A stretch of 64,000 bases of DNA from Ralstonia pickettii (GCF_016466415.2 NZ_CP066771.1:930001-994000); one strand, 5' to 3'. Positions 1-9,223 are shown, counted from the stretch's first letter. Notes: generated from the letters alone by a model not told the origin. Made by a program: numbers and translations.

Positions 1-115
1 ACGCCACCTTGGGCGGCTGGTTAGCGGCATGCGCGAGCGAAAACGGGAACGGCAGAGCAGCGGCTACGGCAGAGCCCACGCCAAGTTGCAGGGCGCGGCG
101 ACGGCGGATATCCAT
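1..115 (-). CDS. Exported protein, N-terminal fragment (gene runs off the window)
   Basis: Reading leftward from an ATG at 115, the first 38 codons are open and the gene leaves the window at base 1. A strong ribosome binding site (GGAGGAG) lies just upstream. The N terminus has an arginine cluster (RRRR at residues 4-7), a hydrophobic stretch and an Ala-x-Ala type end, so it looks like a signal peptide, possibly a Tat-type one. The mature protein is outside the window, so no function can be given. A solute-binding protein would fit the signal peptide and the LacI-type operator upstream, but that is only a guess. Confidence 0.6.
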   Translation of the reverse strand, partial: MDIRRRRALQLGVGSAVAAALPFPFSLAHAANQPPKVA

Positions 116-217
116 GGTGTCTCCTCCAGGAAGAGGGCTATCTGGGGCGGGTGGGTGCGGGCGTCGTCGCTGCCCCATACCGTCAGGCATAGGTAAGGGC
201 AATTGCGCCTCGCTCTT

Positions 218-231
218 CGCAAACGTTTGCG
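218..231. promoter_or_regulatory. Perfect 14-bp palindrome, LacI/PurR-type operator
   Basis: CGCAAACGTTTGCG reads the same on both strands. It has the central CG and the half-site pattern of LacI-family operators and closely resembles the E. coli PurR box. It lies about 100 bp upstream of the minus-strand exported gene, just downstream of a possible -35, a position that suits repression. No LacI-family gene is in the window, so the regulator is unknown. Confidence 0.5.
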
Positions 232-474
232 TACCTGACAGTCTCGGCTACCGCGTAACAGAAGTCAACGAAATTGCGCTTTCCACCGCATAAGTAAAAA
301 CCCGGAGTGATGGTGCCCTGACGATGGACTCGCAAGTTGCGCTGCGGGAGTGACGGGATAGCCCTATCCAACGTGGTTGATTGTTTTAGTCCACAATACG
401 GCCTGCCGCGTGGCCATCCCGTTTTTCGGGCTCTGCAAATCCCCTTGCTGCGACGCGGAATCCCCCGACACCTT

Positions 475-506
475 AGTTGACCGATTTTGTCGGGTTCCTT
501 TATACT
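475..506 (+). promoter_or_regulatory. iscR promoter with overlapping type-1 IscR site
   Basis: A -35 TTGACC at 477-482 and a -10 TATACT at 501-506 are separated by 18 bp. The 21-mer at 475-495 matches the known type-1 IscR consensus (ASYYGACTRWWWYAGTCRRST) at all but two positions and covers the -35. This is the classical arrangement by which cluster-loaded IscR represses its own operon. The match is read directly; the regulation is inferred from the E. coli system. Confidence 0.75.
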
Positions 507-538
507 TGAGCAAAACGATCAGGTATTTCCCCGACGCC

Positions 539-1132
539 ATGAGATTGACCACCAAAGGCCGCTTCGCGGTCACCGCCATGATTGACTTGGCGCTGCGCCA
601 AGAGCAGGGCCCGGTCACGCTGGCCGGCATCAGCCAGCGTCAGAAAATTTCGCTGTCGTATCTGGAGCAGCTGTTCGGCAAACTGCGCCGCCACGAAATC
701 GTGGAAAGCGTGCGCGGCCCGGGCGGCGGCTACAGCCTCGCGCGCCGCGCCGACGACGTGACCGTTGCCGACATCATCATTGCCGTGGATGAGCCGCTCG
801 ATGCGACCCAATGCGGCGGCAAGGGCAACTGCGGCGGCGAAGAGCATGTCGGTGGCCATACGGGCCGCTGCATGACGCACGACCTGTGGGCCACACTCAA
901 TCAGAAGATGGTCGAGTATCTCGATTCGGTGTCGCTGCAGAACCTGGTCGATCAGCAACGCGAGCGTCAGCCCGAAGTGATCCAGGACATGCGTGAAGCG
1001 CGTCCGGCTCGCCGCGAACGCACACCGACACGCGCCCGCGCCGTTGATACGCCGGCTACCACGTCGGTGGCCGCCGAGCCCGTCAAGCGAGCACCGCTGG
1101 TCAACTCCGTTTTCAGTCTGGCGCAGTCGTGA
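539..1132 (+). CDS. iscR: Iron-sulfur cluster assembly transcriptional regulator IscR
   Basis: Rrf2-family regulator of 197 residues that senses cellular Fe-S status and represses the isc operon when carrying a [2Fe-2S] cluster. The N-terminal winged helix (residues 1-70) has the family hallmarks [11 protein letters not shown] and SYLEQLF. Probable ligands are C92, C98, C111 and H114. The last two are spaced differently from E. coli (C104, H107) because about seven extra residues lie in the loop. A basic tail of about 35 residues follows the usual IscR end. The ATG at 539 is chosen because it gives the standard family N terminus; an upstream in-frame extension would run through the promoter. 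It heads the isc operon. Confidence 0.93.
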   Translation: MRLTTKGRFAVTAMIDLALRQEQGPVTLAGISQRQKISLSYLEQLFGKLRRHEIVESVRGPGGGYSLARRADDVTVADIIIAVDEPLDATQCGGKGNCGGEEHVGGHTGRCMTHDLWATLNQKMVEYLDSVSLQNLVDQQRERQPEVIQDMREARPARRERTPTRARAVDTPATTSVAAEPVKRAPLVNSVFSLAQS

Positions 1133-1205
1133 TTGCGCCAGCGTGAGACTGGCCACGACGCCAGTCCACACAAGAACATCGCCCCCCACACAAGGCAGAC
1201 AAGAT

Positions 1206-2423
1206 ATGAGCACCCCGCAACTTCCCATCTACATGGACTATTCCGCGACGACGCCGGTGGACCCGCGCGTGGTCGACAAGATGATTCCGTATCTGCGCGA
1301 GAGCTTCGGTAACCCGGCTTCGCGCAGCCACCCGTTTGGCTGGGAAGCCGAGAAGGCCGTCGAGACCGCGCGCGAGCAGGTCGCCGCGCTGGTGAATGCC
1401 GACCCGCGCGAAATCGTCTGGACGTCGGGTGCGACCGAATCCGACAACCTGGCAATCAAGGGCGCTGCCAACTTCTACAGCAGCAAGGGCAAGCACATCA
1501 TCACCGTGAAGACCGAGCACAAGGCTGTGCTGGACACGACGCGTGAGCTGGAGCGCCAGGGCTTCGAGGTGACCTACCTGGACGTGAAGGACAACGGCCT
1601 GATCGATATCGACGTCTTCAAGCAAGCCATCCGCCCCGACACCATTCTGGCGTCGGTGATGATGGTGAATAACGAGATCGGCGTCATTCAGGACATCGAG
1701 CAGCTCGGCGAAATCTGCCGCGAAAAGGGCGTGATTTTCCACGTCGATGCTGCCCAGGCCACGGGCAAGGTTGAAATTGACCTGCAGAAGCTGAAGGTCG
1801 ACCTGATGTCGTTCTCGGCGCATAAGACGTATGGTCCGAAGGGCATCGGGGCGCTGTACGTGCGCCGCAAGCCGCGTATCCGCATCGAAGCGCAGATGCA
1901 CGGCGGTGGCCACGAGCGCGGCATGCGTTCGGGTACGCTGGCCACGCACCAGATCGTCGGCATGGGTGAGGCCTTCCGCATCGCCAAGGAAGAAATGGCG
2001 ACCGAGAACGAGCGCATCCGCATGCTGCGCGACCGCCTGTATCGCGGCCTGAACACGATGGAAGAGGTGTACGTGAACGGCGACATGGAAGCGCGTGTGC
2101 CGCACAACCTCAACATCAGCTTCAACTTTGTGGAAGGCGAGTCGCTGATCATGGCGATCAAGGACGTCGCCGTGTCGTCGGGATCGGCCTGCACGTCGGC
2201 CTCGCTGGAGCCTTCGTACGTACTGCGTGCGCTGGGCCGCAACGATGAACTCGCGCACAGCTCGATCCGCTTCACGGTGGGCCGCTTCACGACGGAAGAA
2301 GAAGTCGACTACGTGGTCGAGCTGCTCAAGAGCAAGATCGGCAAGCTGCGCGACCTGTCTCCGCTGTGGGAGATGTATAAGGACGGCGTGGATCTGAACA
2401 GCATTCAATGGGCGGCGCACTGA
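1206..2423 (+). CDS. iscS: Cysteine desulfurase IscS
   Basis: PLP-dependent enzyme of 405 residues that takes sulfur from L-cysteine and hands it, as a persulfide, to IscU and to tRNA thiolation partners. The PLP lysine is K207 in [10 protein letters not shown] and the catalytic cysteine is C329 in GSACTS, one residue off the E. coli numbering, so length and active site are normal. The start [20 protein letters not shown] matches the family. It lies 73 bp after iscR and 59 bp before iscU in the same operon. Confidence 0.96.
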   Translation: MSTPQLPIYMDYSATTPVDPRVVDKMIPYLRESFGNPASRSHPFGWEAEKAVETAREQVAALVNADPREIVWTSGATESDNLAIKGAANFYSSKGKHIITVKTEHKAVLDTTRELERQGFEVTYLDVKDNGLIDIDVFKQAIRPDTILASVMMVNNEIGVIQDIEQLGEICREKGVIFHVDAAQATGKVEIDLQKLKVDLMSFSAHKTYGPKGIGALYVRRKPRIRIEAQMHGGGHERGMRSGTLATHQIVGMGEAFRIAKEEMATENERIRMLRDRLYRGLNTMEEVYVNGDMEARVPHNLNISFNFVEGESLIMAIKDVAVSSGSACTSASLEPSYVLRALGRNDELAHSSIRFTVGRFTTEEEVDYVVELLKSKIGKLRDLSPLWEMYKDGVDLNSIQWAAH

Positions 2424-2482
2424 GCGCGGCGTTTGAGAACAACGGCGCCCCCGCGCCAGCCAACGATTGAAAGAGGTGTGAA

Positions 2483-2884
2483 ATGTCTTACAGCAACCAA
2501 GTTCTGGACCATTACGAAAACCCGCGCAACGTCGGTTCGTTCGAGAAGGGCGACGACACGGTCGGCACCGGCATGGTCGGCGCGCCGGCTTGCGGCGACG
2601 TGATGAAGCTGCAGATCAAGGTCAACGAGCAGGGCGTGATCGAAGACGCCAAGTTCAAGACCTACGGCTGCGGTTCGGCCATCGCTTCGTCGTCGCTGGT
2701 GACGGAATGGGTGAAGGGCAAGACGCTGGATCAGGCACTGGAAATCCGCAACACGGCCATCGCTGAAGAGCTGGCCCTGCCGCCGGTGAAGATCCACTGC
2801 TCGATCCTGGCCGAAGACGCCATCAAGGCGGCCGTGGCCGACTACAAGGAAAAGCACGGCTCGGCCGAGCAGAAGGCTGCTTGA
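2483..2884 (+). CDS. iscU: Iron-sulfur cluster scaffold protein IscU
   Basis: Scaffold of 133 residues on which [2Fe-2S] clusters are built from IscS sulfur. All three ligand cysteines are present (C37, C63, C106), as are D39 and the LPPVK motif at 99-103 that the HscA chaperone binds. The ATG is preceded by GAAAGAGGTG. It sits between iscS and iscA, as in other Isc operons. Confidence 0.96.
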   Translation: MSYSNQVLDHYENPRNVGSFEKGDDTVGTGMVGAPACGDVMKLQIKVNEQGVIEDAKFKTYGCGSAIASSSLVTEWVKGKTLDQALEIRNTAIAEELALPPVKIHCSILAEDAIKAAVADYKEKHGSAEQKAA

Positions 2885-2910
2885 GCCGGATTGGATAGAA
2901 AGGACGCAGC

Positions 2911-3231
2911 ATGATCACCCTGACCGACAAGGCCGCGCAGCACGTTTCCCGCTATCTGACCCGCCGTGGCAAGGGCGTGGGCCTGCGCGTGGGCGTGAAG
3001 ACCACGGGCTGTTCGGGCCTGGCCTACAAGCTCGAATATGCAGATGAGATTGCCACCGAAGACCAGGTTTTCGAATCCAACGGCGTCAAGGTGATCGTCG
3101 ATCCTAAGAGCCTGCCGTATATCGACGGCACTGAGCTGGACTACGCACGCGAGGGGCTGAACGAAGGGTTCCGCTTCAACAATCCAAACGTGAAGGACGA
3201 GTGCGGCTGCGGCGAGTCGTTCCGCGTGTGA
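2911..3231 (+). CDS. iscA: Iron-sulfur cluster assembly protein IscA
   Basis: A-type carrier of 106 residues that moves Fe-S clusters to apoproteins, notably for [4Fe-4S] maturation. The three invariant cysteines are visible: C34 in TTGCSG, and C98 and C100 in ECGCGESF near the C terminus. It lies 26 bp after iscU with AGAAAGGA as ribosome binding site. Confidence 0.95.
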   Translation: MITLTDKAAQHVSRYLTRRGKGVGLRVGVKTTGCSGLAYKLEYADEIATEDQVFESNGVKVIVDPKSLPYIDGTELDYAREGLNEGFRFNNPNVKDECGCGESFRV

Positions 3232-3241
3232 GCGGGGCACA

Positions 3242-3442
3242 TTGAAGCAGCCGATTGTCGGTTTCGAGCGGGACGAGGAGGGTCATTGGGTCGCCCGTCT
3301 CGCTTGCGGACATGGGCAGCATATGCGTCACGATCCGCCTTGGCAGTTGCGCCCCTGGACTGAAACCGAAGCCGGGCGCGCCAGCAAGATTGGCGCGGTG
3401 GTCGAGTGCCTGAAGAGCGATCGGGGTGACCCGGCCGAATAA
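3242..3442 (+). CDS. Small DUF3565-like protein inside the isc operon
   Basis: A 66-residue protein starting at TTG, 10 bp after iscA. It begins [18 protein letters not shown] and carries [13 protein letters not shown], the pattern I associate with the DUF3565 family, for which I know no established function. The Cys and His residues suggest metal binding, but only two cysteines are present (C22 and C55), so a complete four-ligand site within one chain is not evident. No in-frame ATG would preserve the conserved N terminus, which is why TTG is chosen. Its place between iscA and hscB suggests a link to iron or cluster handling, by context only. Confidence 0.75.
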   Translation: MKQPIVGFERDEEGHWVARLACGHGQHMRHDPPWQLRPWTETEAGRASKIGAVVECLKSDRGDPAE

Positions 3443-3462
3443 GAAACACGAAGGAACACGAG

Positions 3463-3482
3463 GCGGCGCGGCCGCTTTTTTT
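3463..3482 (+). terminator. Terminator-like hairpin inside the isc operon
   Basis: GCGGC (3463-3467), a three-base loop and GCCGC (3471-3475) are followed by seven T residues. The stem is short but fully GC and the U-tract is good. It lies 5 bp before the hscB start codon, so it could lower transcription of hscBA-fdx-iscX relative to iscRSUA. Confidence 0.5.
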
Positions 3483-3486
3483 ATTC

Positions 3487-4026
3487 ATGAATTCCGGCTT
3501 GTCAGCGAACACGACGCATTTTTCCCTCTTCGGTCTGCCCGAGCACTTCGAGGTCGACGACGACGCGCTGAACGCTGCGTATCGCACCGTGCAGTCGCAG
3601 GCGCATCCGGATCGTTATGCCCATGCGGGCGATGCCGAACGCCGCGTCGCCATGCAGTGGGCCACACGTGCGAACGAGGCGTATCAGACGCTGCGTGACC
3701 CGCTCAAACGGGCGACGTATCTGCTGCACCTGCGCGGTATCGACGTGCAGGCAGAGAACAACACGGCCATGCCGCCCGCGTTTCTGATGCAGCAAATGGA
3801 ATGGCGCGAAGCCTTGGGCGACGCCAAGGCGGAGCGCAACGTCGATGCGCTGGATGATTTGCTTGGCATGCTGCGCAAGGAAAAACGCACGCGCTATCAG
3901 GCGCTGTCCGGTCTGCTCAATAGCGATGGCAACACCGCAGCAGCAGCCGATGCCGTGCGCCAATTGATGTTCATCGAAAAGATCGAACGCGACACCGCCG
4001 AGGCCATCGACCGGCTGGACGACTAG
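3487..4026 (+). CDS. hscB: Fe-S cluster co-chaperone HscB (Hsc20)
   Basis: J-domain co-chaperone of 179 residues that delivers IscU to HscA and stimulates its ATPase. The HPD motif is at residues 40-42 within AHPDRYAHA, and the C-terminal helical domain that contacts IscU follows. Start: the ATG at 3487 has no strong ribosome binding site because the T-tract of the hairpin lies directly upstream. Part of the isc operon, 69 bp before hscA. Confidence 0.93.
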   Translation: MNSGLSANTTHFSLFGLPEHFEVDDDALNAAYRTVQSQAHPDRYAHAGDAERRVAMQWATRANEAYQTLRDPLKRATYLLHLRGIDVQAENNTAMPPAFLMQQMEWREALGDAKAERNVDALDDLLGMLRKEKRTRYQALSGLLNSDGNTAAAADAVRQLMFIEKIERDTAEAIDRLDD

Positions 4027-4095
4027 AACCCAGAATTTGCGACAATGCCGGGTTTGCCCCGGCAGGCAGCCCATCCGCGCAATCGAGACATCCCC

Positions 4096-5961
4096 ATGGC
4101 GTTACTGCAGATTTCCGAACCTGGCGAATCACCCGCACCGCACCAGCGCCGTCTGGCGGTCGGCATCGACCTGGGCACGACCAACTCGCTGGTGGCCTCC
4201 GTGCGCAGCAGCGTGCCGGAAGTGCTGCCTGACGATCAGGGGCGCCCGCTGTTGCCCTCTGTGGTGCGCTATCTGCCCACGGGCGGCGCCCACATCGGCT
4301 ACAAGGCGCAGGCCGAAGCCGTGCGTGACCCGAAGAACACCATCATCTCGGTCAAGCGTTTCATGGGGCGCGGCCTCAAGGATGTTGCTCACATCGAGAA
4401 CACGCCGTACGACTTTGTCGACGCGCCCGGCATGGTCCAACTGAAGACCGTGGCCGGCGTGAAGAGTCCGGTGGAAGTGTCGGCGGAGATCCTGGCCACG
4501 CTGCGCCAGCGCGCCGAAGACACGCTCGGCGACGAGCTTGTCGGCGCCGTCATCACCGTCCCGGCGTACTTTGACGACGCACAGCGCCAAGCCACCAAGG
4601 ACGCCGCCAAGCTGGCGGGCCTGAACGTGCTGCGCCTGCTGAATGAACCGACCGCAGCCGCCATCGCCTACGGCCTGGACAACGCCGCCGAAGGCATTTA
4701 CGCCGTCTATGACCTGGGCGGCGGTACGTTCGACATCTCGGTGCTCAAGCTCACCAAGGGCGTGTTCGAGGTGATGTCGACGGGCGGTGACTCCGCCCTT
4801 GGCGGGGACGATTTCGACCAGCGTATCGTCTGCTGGATCGTCGAGCAGGCCGGCCTGCAACCGCTCTCTGCCGAAGACACGCGCCTGCTGCTGAACAAGG
4901 CGCGGGCCGCCAAGGAATGGCTGTCCACCGCCGACAGCACCGAGATCGACGCGATGCTCTCCACCGGCGAGACCGTGCATCTCGTGCTGACCGCTGAGAC
5001 CTTTGCCGAACTGACCGCCACTCTCGTGCAGAAGACGCTGTCGCCCGTGCGCCGTGCGCTGCGCGACGCAGGCGTGACGGTGGAAGACGTAAAGGGCGTG
5101 GTGCTCGTAGGCGGCGCGACGCGCATGCCGATCATCCGCCGTGCCGTGGGTCAGCTGTTCGGTCAGACGCCGCTCACGAACCTCGATCCGGATCAGGTGG
5201 TCGCCATTGGTGCAGCCATGCAGGCGAACCTGCTGGCCGGCAACCGTGCGCCGGGTGAAGACTGGCTGCTGCTCGATGTGATCCCGTTGTCGCTGGGCGT
5301 CGAGACGATGGGCGGCCTCGTCGAGAAGATCATCCCGCGCAACAGCACGATTCCCGTTGCGCGCGCGCAGGAGTTCACCACGTTTAAGGACGGCCAGACG
5401 GCCATGGCGATCCACGTGCTGCAGGGCGAGCGCGAACTGGCGAGCGATTGTCGATCCTTGGCGCGTTTCGAGTTGCGCGGCATCCCGCCGATGGTGGCTG
5501 GCGCCGCACGCATCCGCGTGACGTATCAGGTGGATGCCGATGGCTTGCTATCGGTGTCCGCACGCGAAACGGTGTCGGGCGTGGAAGCGTCGATCACTGT
5601 AAAGCCGTCGTACGGCCTGGCTGATGACGATGTCGCGCGCATGCTGCAGGAAGGTTTCCAGTCCGCCGAAGACGACATGCGTCGTCGAGCGCTGGCGGAG
5701 GAGCGTGTTGAGGCCGAGCGCCTGCTTGAGGCGCTGTCGCAGGCCCTGGCGGCCGATGGCGATCTGCTGTCGCCCGAAGAGCGCGCCGCCATCGACGCCG
5801 AGATCGTTGCGCTGCGCACCACCATGCAGGGCGAAGACCATCGCGCCATCAAGGACGCCGTGGATGCCCTGTCGCACGGCACCGACGAATTCGCCGCGCG
5901 CCGCATGGACCGCGGCATTCGCAAGGCGCTCGCCGGCAAACGGATCGAGGAGCTCGGCTGA
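4096..5961 (+). CDS. hscA: Fe-S protein maturation chaperone HscA
   Basis: Specialised Hsp70 of 621 residues that uses ATP to release the cluster from IscU. The ATPase domain has [12 protein letters not shown] near the start and [12 protein letters not shown] in the middle; the substrate-binding domain and helical lid follow. The ATG at 4096 ([12 protein letters not shown]) is preferred over an in-frame one 51 bp upstream because it gives the usual HscA N terminus and length. Confidence 0.95.
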   Translation: MALLQISEPGESPAPHQRRLAVGIDLGTTNSLVASVRSSVPEVLPDDQGRPLLPSVVRYLPTGGAHIGYKAQAEAVRDPKNTIISVKRFMGRGLKDVAHIENTPYDFVDAPGMVQLKTVAGVKSPVEVSAEILATLRQRAEDTLGDELVGAVITVPAYFDDAQRQATKDAAKLAGLNVLRLLNEPTAAAIAYGLDNAAEGIYAVYDLGGGTFDISVLKLTKGVFEVMSTGGDSALGGDDFDQRIVCWIVEQAGLQPLSAEDTRLLLNKARAAKEWLSTADSTEIDAMLSTGETVHLVLTAETFAELTATLVQKTLSPVRRALRDAGVTVEDVKGVVLVGGATRMPIIRRAVGQLFGQTPLTNLDPDQVVAIGAAMQANLLAGNRAPGEDWLLLDVIPLSLGVETMGGLVEKIIPRNSTIPVARAQEFTTFKDGQTAMAIHVLQGERELASDCRSLARFELRGIPPMVAGAARIRVTYQVDADGLLSVSARETVSGVEASITVKPSYGLADDDVARMLQEGFQSAEDDMRRRALAEERVEAERLLEALSQALAADGDLLSPEERAAIDAEIVALRTTMQGEDHRAIKDAVDALSHGTDEFAARRMDRGIRKALAGKRIEELG

Positions 5962-6007
5962 TCGCCGATCGCATCTCCTAAAACACACTTATCGAACGAG
6001 TTTCTTC

Positions 6008-6346
6008 ATGCCACACATCGTCGTCCTTCCTCACGTCGAATACTGCCCGGAAGGGGCCGTGATCGAAGCCAAGCCCGGCACGACCATCTGCGATGCGCTG
6101 CTGGGTGCCGACATCGAGATCGAGCACGCGTGCGAGAAGTCGTGTGCCTGCACGACCTGCCACGTGATCGTGCGCGAGGGCTTCAATTCGCTCGATGAGG
6201 CGACCGAGAAGGAAGAGGATCTGCTCGACAAGGCCTGGGGCCTGGAGCCGAACTCGCGCCTGTCCTGCCAAGCCAAGGTGGCGGAGTCGGACCTGACCGT
6301 CGAGATTCCGAAGTACACGATCAACCACGCCAAGGAAAACCACTGA
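6008..6346 (+). CDS. fdx: Isc-type [2Fe-2S] ferredoxin
   Basis: Adrenodoxin-like ferredoxin of 112 residues that supplies electrons for cluster assembly. The four ligands are C42, C48, C51 and C87 in the C-x5-C-x2-C...C pattern of this class; C46 is an extra cysteine often seen in Isc ferredoxins. It follows hscA by 46 bp and precedes iscX. Confidence 0.95.
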   Translation: MPHIVVLPHVEYCPEGAVIEAKPGTTICDALLGADIEIEHACEKSCACTTCHVIVREGFNSLDEATEKEEDLLDKAWGLEPNSRLSCQAKVAESDLTVEIPKYTINHAKENH

Positions 6347-6377
6347 GCCGAGCAGCCAGCGGTGGAGGGAGCCCATC

Positions 6378-6572
6378 ATGAAATGGAACGATATCCAGCA
6401 GATCGCAGAAGCGCTGTACGACAAGTACCCCGACGTCGATCCGACGCGCCTGAACTTTGTCGACCTGCATAACAAAGTCGTCACGCTGGAAGGCTTTGAT
6501 GACGACCACAAGCGTGGCGGGGAGAAATTCCTCGAAGCCATCCAGCAAGCCTGGATCGACGAGGCGGAATAA
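6378..6572 (+). CDS. iscX: Fe-S cluster assembly protein IscX
   Basis: Acidic 64-residue protein that binds IscS and iron and tunes cluster assembly. It starts MKWNDIQQIAEALYDKYPDVDP and has the conserved DLH and FDD patches. It is the last gene of the isc operon and is followed by a strong terminator. Confidence 0.94.
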   Translation: MKWNDIQQIAEALYDKYPDVDPTRLNFVDLHNKVVTLEGFDDDHKRGGEKFLEAIQQAWIDEAE

Positions 6573-6624
6573 GCGCGGGAATATGCGCGCAGCCTCGAAC
6601 GCTCAAACGCGTGCGCATGAAAAA

Positions 6625-6650
6625 ACCGGCCCGAAGGCCGGTTTTCTTTT
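6625..6650. terminator. Terminator of the isc operon, probably bidirectional
   Basis: An 8-bp stem, AACCGGCC (6625-6632) with GGCCGGTT (6637-6644), has a CGAA loop and a following TTTTCTTTT. A run of A residues on the left makes it work for the convergent glycine-zipper gene as well. Confidence 0.85.
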
Positions 6651-6669
6651 GGGCGAAGGCGATGCCGAT

Positions 6670-7413
6670 TTAGCCGGCCACCAGCGTCCCGTTCTCGATA
6701 TGCACGCGTTCGCCTGCCTGGAAGCCCGGGGCCGCCTTGTACATGAAGCTGCGGGTCGTGCCGTTGTCCATGCGGACGTTCACACGGTACTCCGTATCGC
6801 GGTGGTAGTAGTTTTCTGCCACATGGCCGCCGTAACCGCCGGCCAACGCGCCACCGACTGTTGCGAGTGTACGACCATTGCCGCGGCCAATCTGGTTGCC
6901 CAGCAGCCCACCCACCACAGCGCCACCAATCATGCCGAGGCCGGTTTCCTTGCCTTGCATGGTGATCGGCGTGACCGACGTTACGTGGCCTGCATAGGGG
7001 CTGGCCGACTGGCGCGGTTGTGTCTGCGCATAGCTGGGGTTGCCCGACGGCGCGCGCTCGGCATACGACGGCTCCCGGGCGCGCACTGGGGCGGGCGCCA
7101 CGTTTTGTGCCGGATACGGAGCAGCCTGGGCCGGTTGCGTCGTCTGGCCCGGTGCAGCCAGTGCCATCGGCGTCGAAGCGCCGGGCATGGCCGCTGCCGA
7201 TTGTGCTGCGACATTCGGGTCGGTGCTGCCTTGCGTTGCCTTCGAGGTGGGCAGCACGCCGGTAATGGCGGCCACCGCCGTCAGGCTGGCGATGATCACG
7301 GCGACAGCAGCCGTCGTCATCAGTGGATGCATGCGGCGCGAAGACGGAGGCACTTGCCCCGGCGACGTGCCGCCGTATTGTTGACCTTGATTCGGTTGGA
7401 TGTTGTTGTTCAT
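6670..7413 (-). CDS. Glycine-zipper 2TM domain protein (SlyB-like envelope protein)
   Basis: A 247-residue protein with a cytoplasmic Pro/Gln-rich head, one membrane anchor at about residues 33-52 and a long Ala/Pro-rich linker. The C-terminal half has glycine-zipper helices (GMIGGAVVGGLLGNQIG and LATVGGALAGGYGG) of the 17-kDa surface antigen/SlyB type. The last 50 residues form a small conserved tail (YRVNVRMDNGTTRSF). It lacks a lipobox cysteine, unlike SlyB. It probably sits in the envelope; exact function unknown. A 24-bp inverted repeat lies 43-66 bp upstream. Confidence 0.7.
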   Translation of the reverse strand: MNNNIQPNQGQQYGGTSPGQVPPSSRRMHPLMTTAAVAVIIASLTAVAAITGVLPTSKATQGSTDPNVAAQSAAAMPGASTPMALAAPGQTTQPAQAAPYPAQNVAPAPVRAREPSYAERAPSGNPSYAQTQPRQSASPYAGHVTSVTPITMQGKETGLGMIGGAVVGGLLGNQIGRGNGRTLATVGGALAGGYGGHVAENYYHRDTEYRVNVRMDNGTTRSFMYKAAPGFQAGERVHIENGTLVAG

Positions 7414-7455
7414 CTTCGTTCTCCTGCGGCCCGTGATGGGTTTGTTGCGGCCTTT

Positions 7456-7479
7456 CGATGAACACAGTGTGGTTCATCG
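7456..7479. repeat. 24-bp inverted repeat upstream of the glycine-zipper gene
   Basis: CGATGAAC (7456-7463) and GTTCATCG (7472-7479) are perfect 8-bp arms around an 8-base centre that is itself nearly symmetrical. It lies 43 bp upstream of the minus-strand start at 7413, so it could be an operator or a 5' leader hairpin. Confidence 0.5.
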
Positions 7480-7632
7480 CCGAAACAGATGCCGTTTTAA
7501 TTTGTAAGCATCTGTACCGAGATTTTTCCCTTGAAAATCAGTTATTTGGCGTACTTTGATACATATTGTGGAAACGGGGCGATGTTACAAATAGCGGGGT
7601 GGGCGCGTCTTTTGCGCTTGTGCAGGCAACAA

Positions 7633-7655
7633 AAAAACGCCCCTAGGGGCGTTTT
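7633..7655. terminator. lysS terminator
   Basis: A perfect palindrome built on CGCCCC-TA-GGGGCG is flanked by A7 on the left and T5 on the right, so it can act in either direction. It ends the minus-strand prfB-SDR-lysS group 24 bp after the lysS stop. Confidence 0.85.
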
Positions 7656-7678
7656 TCCACGGCGCTCGACCGAACCGG

Positions 7679-9223
7679 TCAGTCTTCGCGGCGCAGGTGC
7701 GGGAAAAGGATCACGTCGCGGATGTTTGGGCTGTCGGTGAGCAGCATCACCAGACGGTCAATGCCGATGCCGCAGCCGCCGGTCGGGGGCATGCCGTATT
7801 CCAAGGCGCGGATGTAATCGGCGTCATAGAACATGGCTTCTTCGTCGCCGGCGTCCTTCTGTTCGACCTGCTTGCGGAAGCGCTCGGCCTGGTCTTCCGG
7901 ATCATTCAGCTCGGAGAAACCGTTGGCGATTTCGCGGCCGGTGATGAACAACTCGAAGCGCTCGGTGATGCCCGGCAGCGTGTCGGAGCCACGTGCCAGC
8001 GGCGACACTTCGACCGGGTAGTCAATGATGAAGGTGGGCTCCCACAGTTGCGACTCGGCGGTTTCTTCAAACAGCACAAGCTGCAGGGTACCCACGCCGG
8101 CGTTCAGGAATTGCGGCGCATTGGTGTCGATCTTGAACTTCTTCAGCTCGGCGCGCAGGAAGTCGACGTCAGCCAACTGCGCGTCCGTGTATTGCGGCGC
8201 GTACTTCTGGATCGCCTGGCAGATGGTCAGGCGATGGAACGGCTTGGCCAGATCCAGCTCGCGGCCCTGATAGGTGAGCGTGGCGGTGCCCGACGCGTCG
8301 ATCGCCGCCTGGCGGATCAGCTGCTCGGTGAAGTCCATCAGCCAGCGGTAGTCCGTGTAAGCCGCGTAGAACTCCATCATCGTGAACTCGGGGTTGTGTC
8401 GCGGCGACACGCCCTCGTTACGGAAGTTGCGGTTGATCTCGTACACGCGCTCGAAGCCGCCGACGATCAGTCGCTTGAGATACAGCTCCGGCGCGATGCG
8501 CAGGAACATCTGCATGTCCAATGCGTTGTGATGCGTGATGAACGGCTTGGCCGCCGCGCCGCCCGGAATGGGGTGCAGCATCGGCGTTTCGACTTCCATG
8601 AAACCGTTGCCGGCCATGAAGTTGCGCAGCGAGGCCATGGCCTTGGTGCGGGCGCGGAATGTGTCGCGCGTTTCCTTCGAGACGATCAGATCGACGTAGC
8701 GCTGGCGGTACTTCTGCTCCTGGTCAGCCAGGCCGTAGTAGTCGCCCGGCAGCGGACGCAGGCTCTTCGAGAGCAGGCGCAGCTCCGTCACAGCCACCGA
8801 CAGTTCGCCGGTCTTCGTCTTCATCAGCGTGCCGCGCGCCGCCACGATGTCGCCCAAGTCCCACTTCTTGAAGCTGGCGTAGACGTCTTCGCCCACGGCG
8901 TCGCGGCTGATGTAGAACTGGATGCGGTCGGTGCTGTCCTGCACGGTGGCAAAGCTGGCCTTGCCCATCACGCGCTTGAGCATCATGCGTCCCGCAATGG
9001 CCACCTGCACCGGTTCCGCTTCCAGAGCAGCCTGCTCCAGCTCGCGGTACTTGGCTTGCAGATCACCGGCATGGTGCGTCGGGCGAAAATCGTTGGGGAA
9101 CGCGACGCCTTGCTGGCGGATCTCCGCGAGCTTCTCGCGGCGCTCGGCGATGATCTTGTTGTCGTCCTGCGCCGGCACGGCGGCCGCGGTACTCGATTCG
9201 GCCGGGTTGTTCTGTTCGGTCAT
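7679..9223 (-). CDS. lysS: Lysyl-tRNA synthetase, class II
   Basis: Charges tRNA-Lys with lysine. At 514 residues it has the normal class II length. An N-terminal OB-fold anticodon-binding domain (about 60-170) is followed by the catalytic core with motif 2 ([19 protein letters not shown]) and motif 3 ([12 protein letters not shown]) near the C terminus. It is last in a minus-strand group after prfB and a dehydrogenase gene; prfB-lysS linkage is also known from enterobacteria. Confidence 0.97.
   Translation of the reverse strand: MTEQNNPAESSTAAAVPAQDDNKIIAERREKLAEIRQQGVAFPNDFRPTHHAGDLQAKYRELEQAALEAEPVQVAIAGRMMLKRVMGKASFATVQDSTDRIQFYISRDAVGEDVYASFKKWDLGDIVAARGTLMKTKTGELSVAVTELRLLSKSLRPLPGDYYGLADQEQKYRQRYVDLIVSKETRDTFRARTKAMASLRNFMAGNGFMEVETPMLHPIPGGAAAKPFITHHNALDMQMFLRIAPELYLKRLIVGGFERVYEINRNFRNEGVSPRHNPEFTMMEFYAAYTDYRWLMDFTEQLIRQAAIDASGTATLTYQGRELDLAKPFHRLTICQAIQKYAPQYTDAQLADVDFLRAELKKFKIDTNAPQFLNAGVGTLQLVLFEETAESQLWEPTFIIDYPVEVSPLARGSDTLPGITERFELFITGREIANGFSELNDPEDQAERFRKQVEQKDAGDEEAMFYDADYIRALEYGMPPTGGCGIGIDRLVMLLTDSPNIRDVILFPHLRRED

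Larger units (their letters stand above)
116..538. other. Intergenic control region between exported gene and iscR
   Basis: No coding gene is convincing here. The region separates two divergent genes. It contains a perfect 14-bp palindrome at 218-231, a possible minus-strand -35 (TTGACT, plus-strand 263-268), a small inverted repeat GGATAG-CC-CTATCC at 356-369, and the iscR promoter and operator at 475-506. Confidence 0.6.

Noticed and set aside
3426-3698. Plus-strand frame overlapping the start of hscB
   Set aside because: It is a shifted reading of the hscB region, Arg/Ala-rich without domain features.
4045-4095. Extended N terminus for HscA from an ATG at 4045
   Set aside because: The extra 17 residues are not family-like, whereas the ATG at 4096 gives the standard N terminus.
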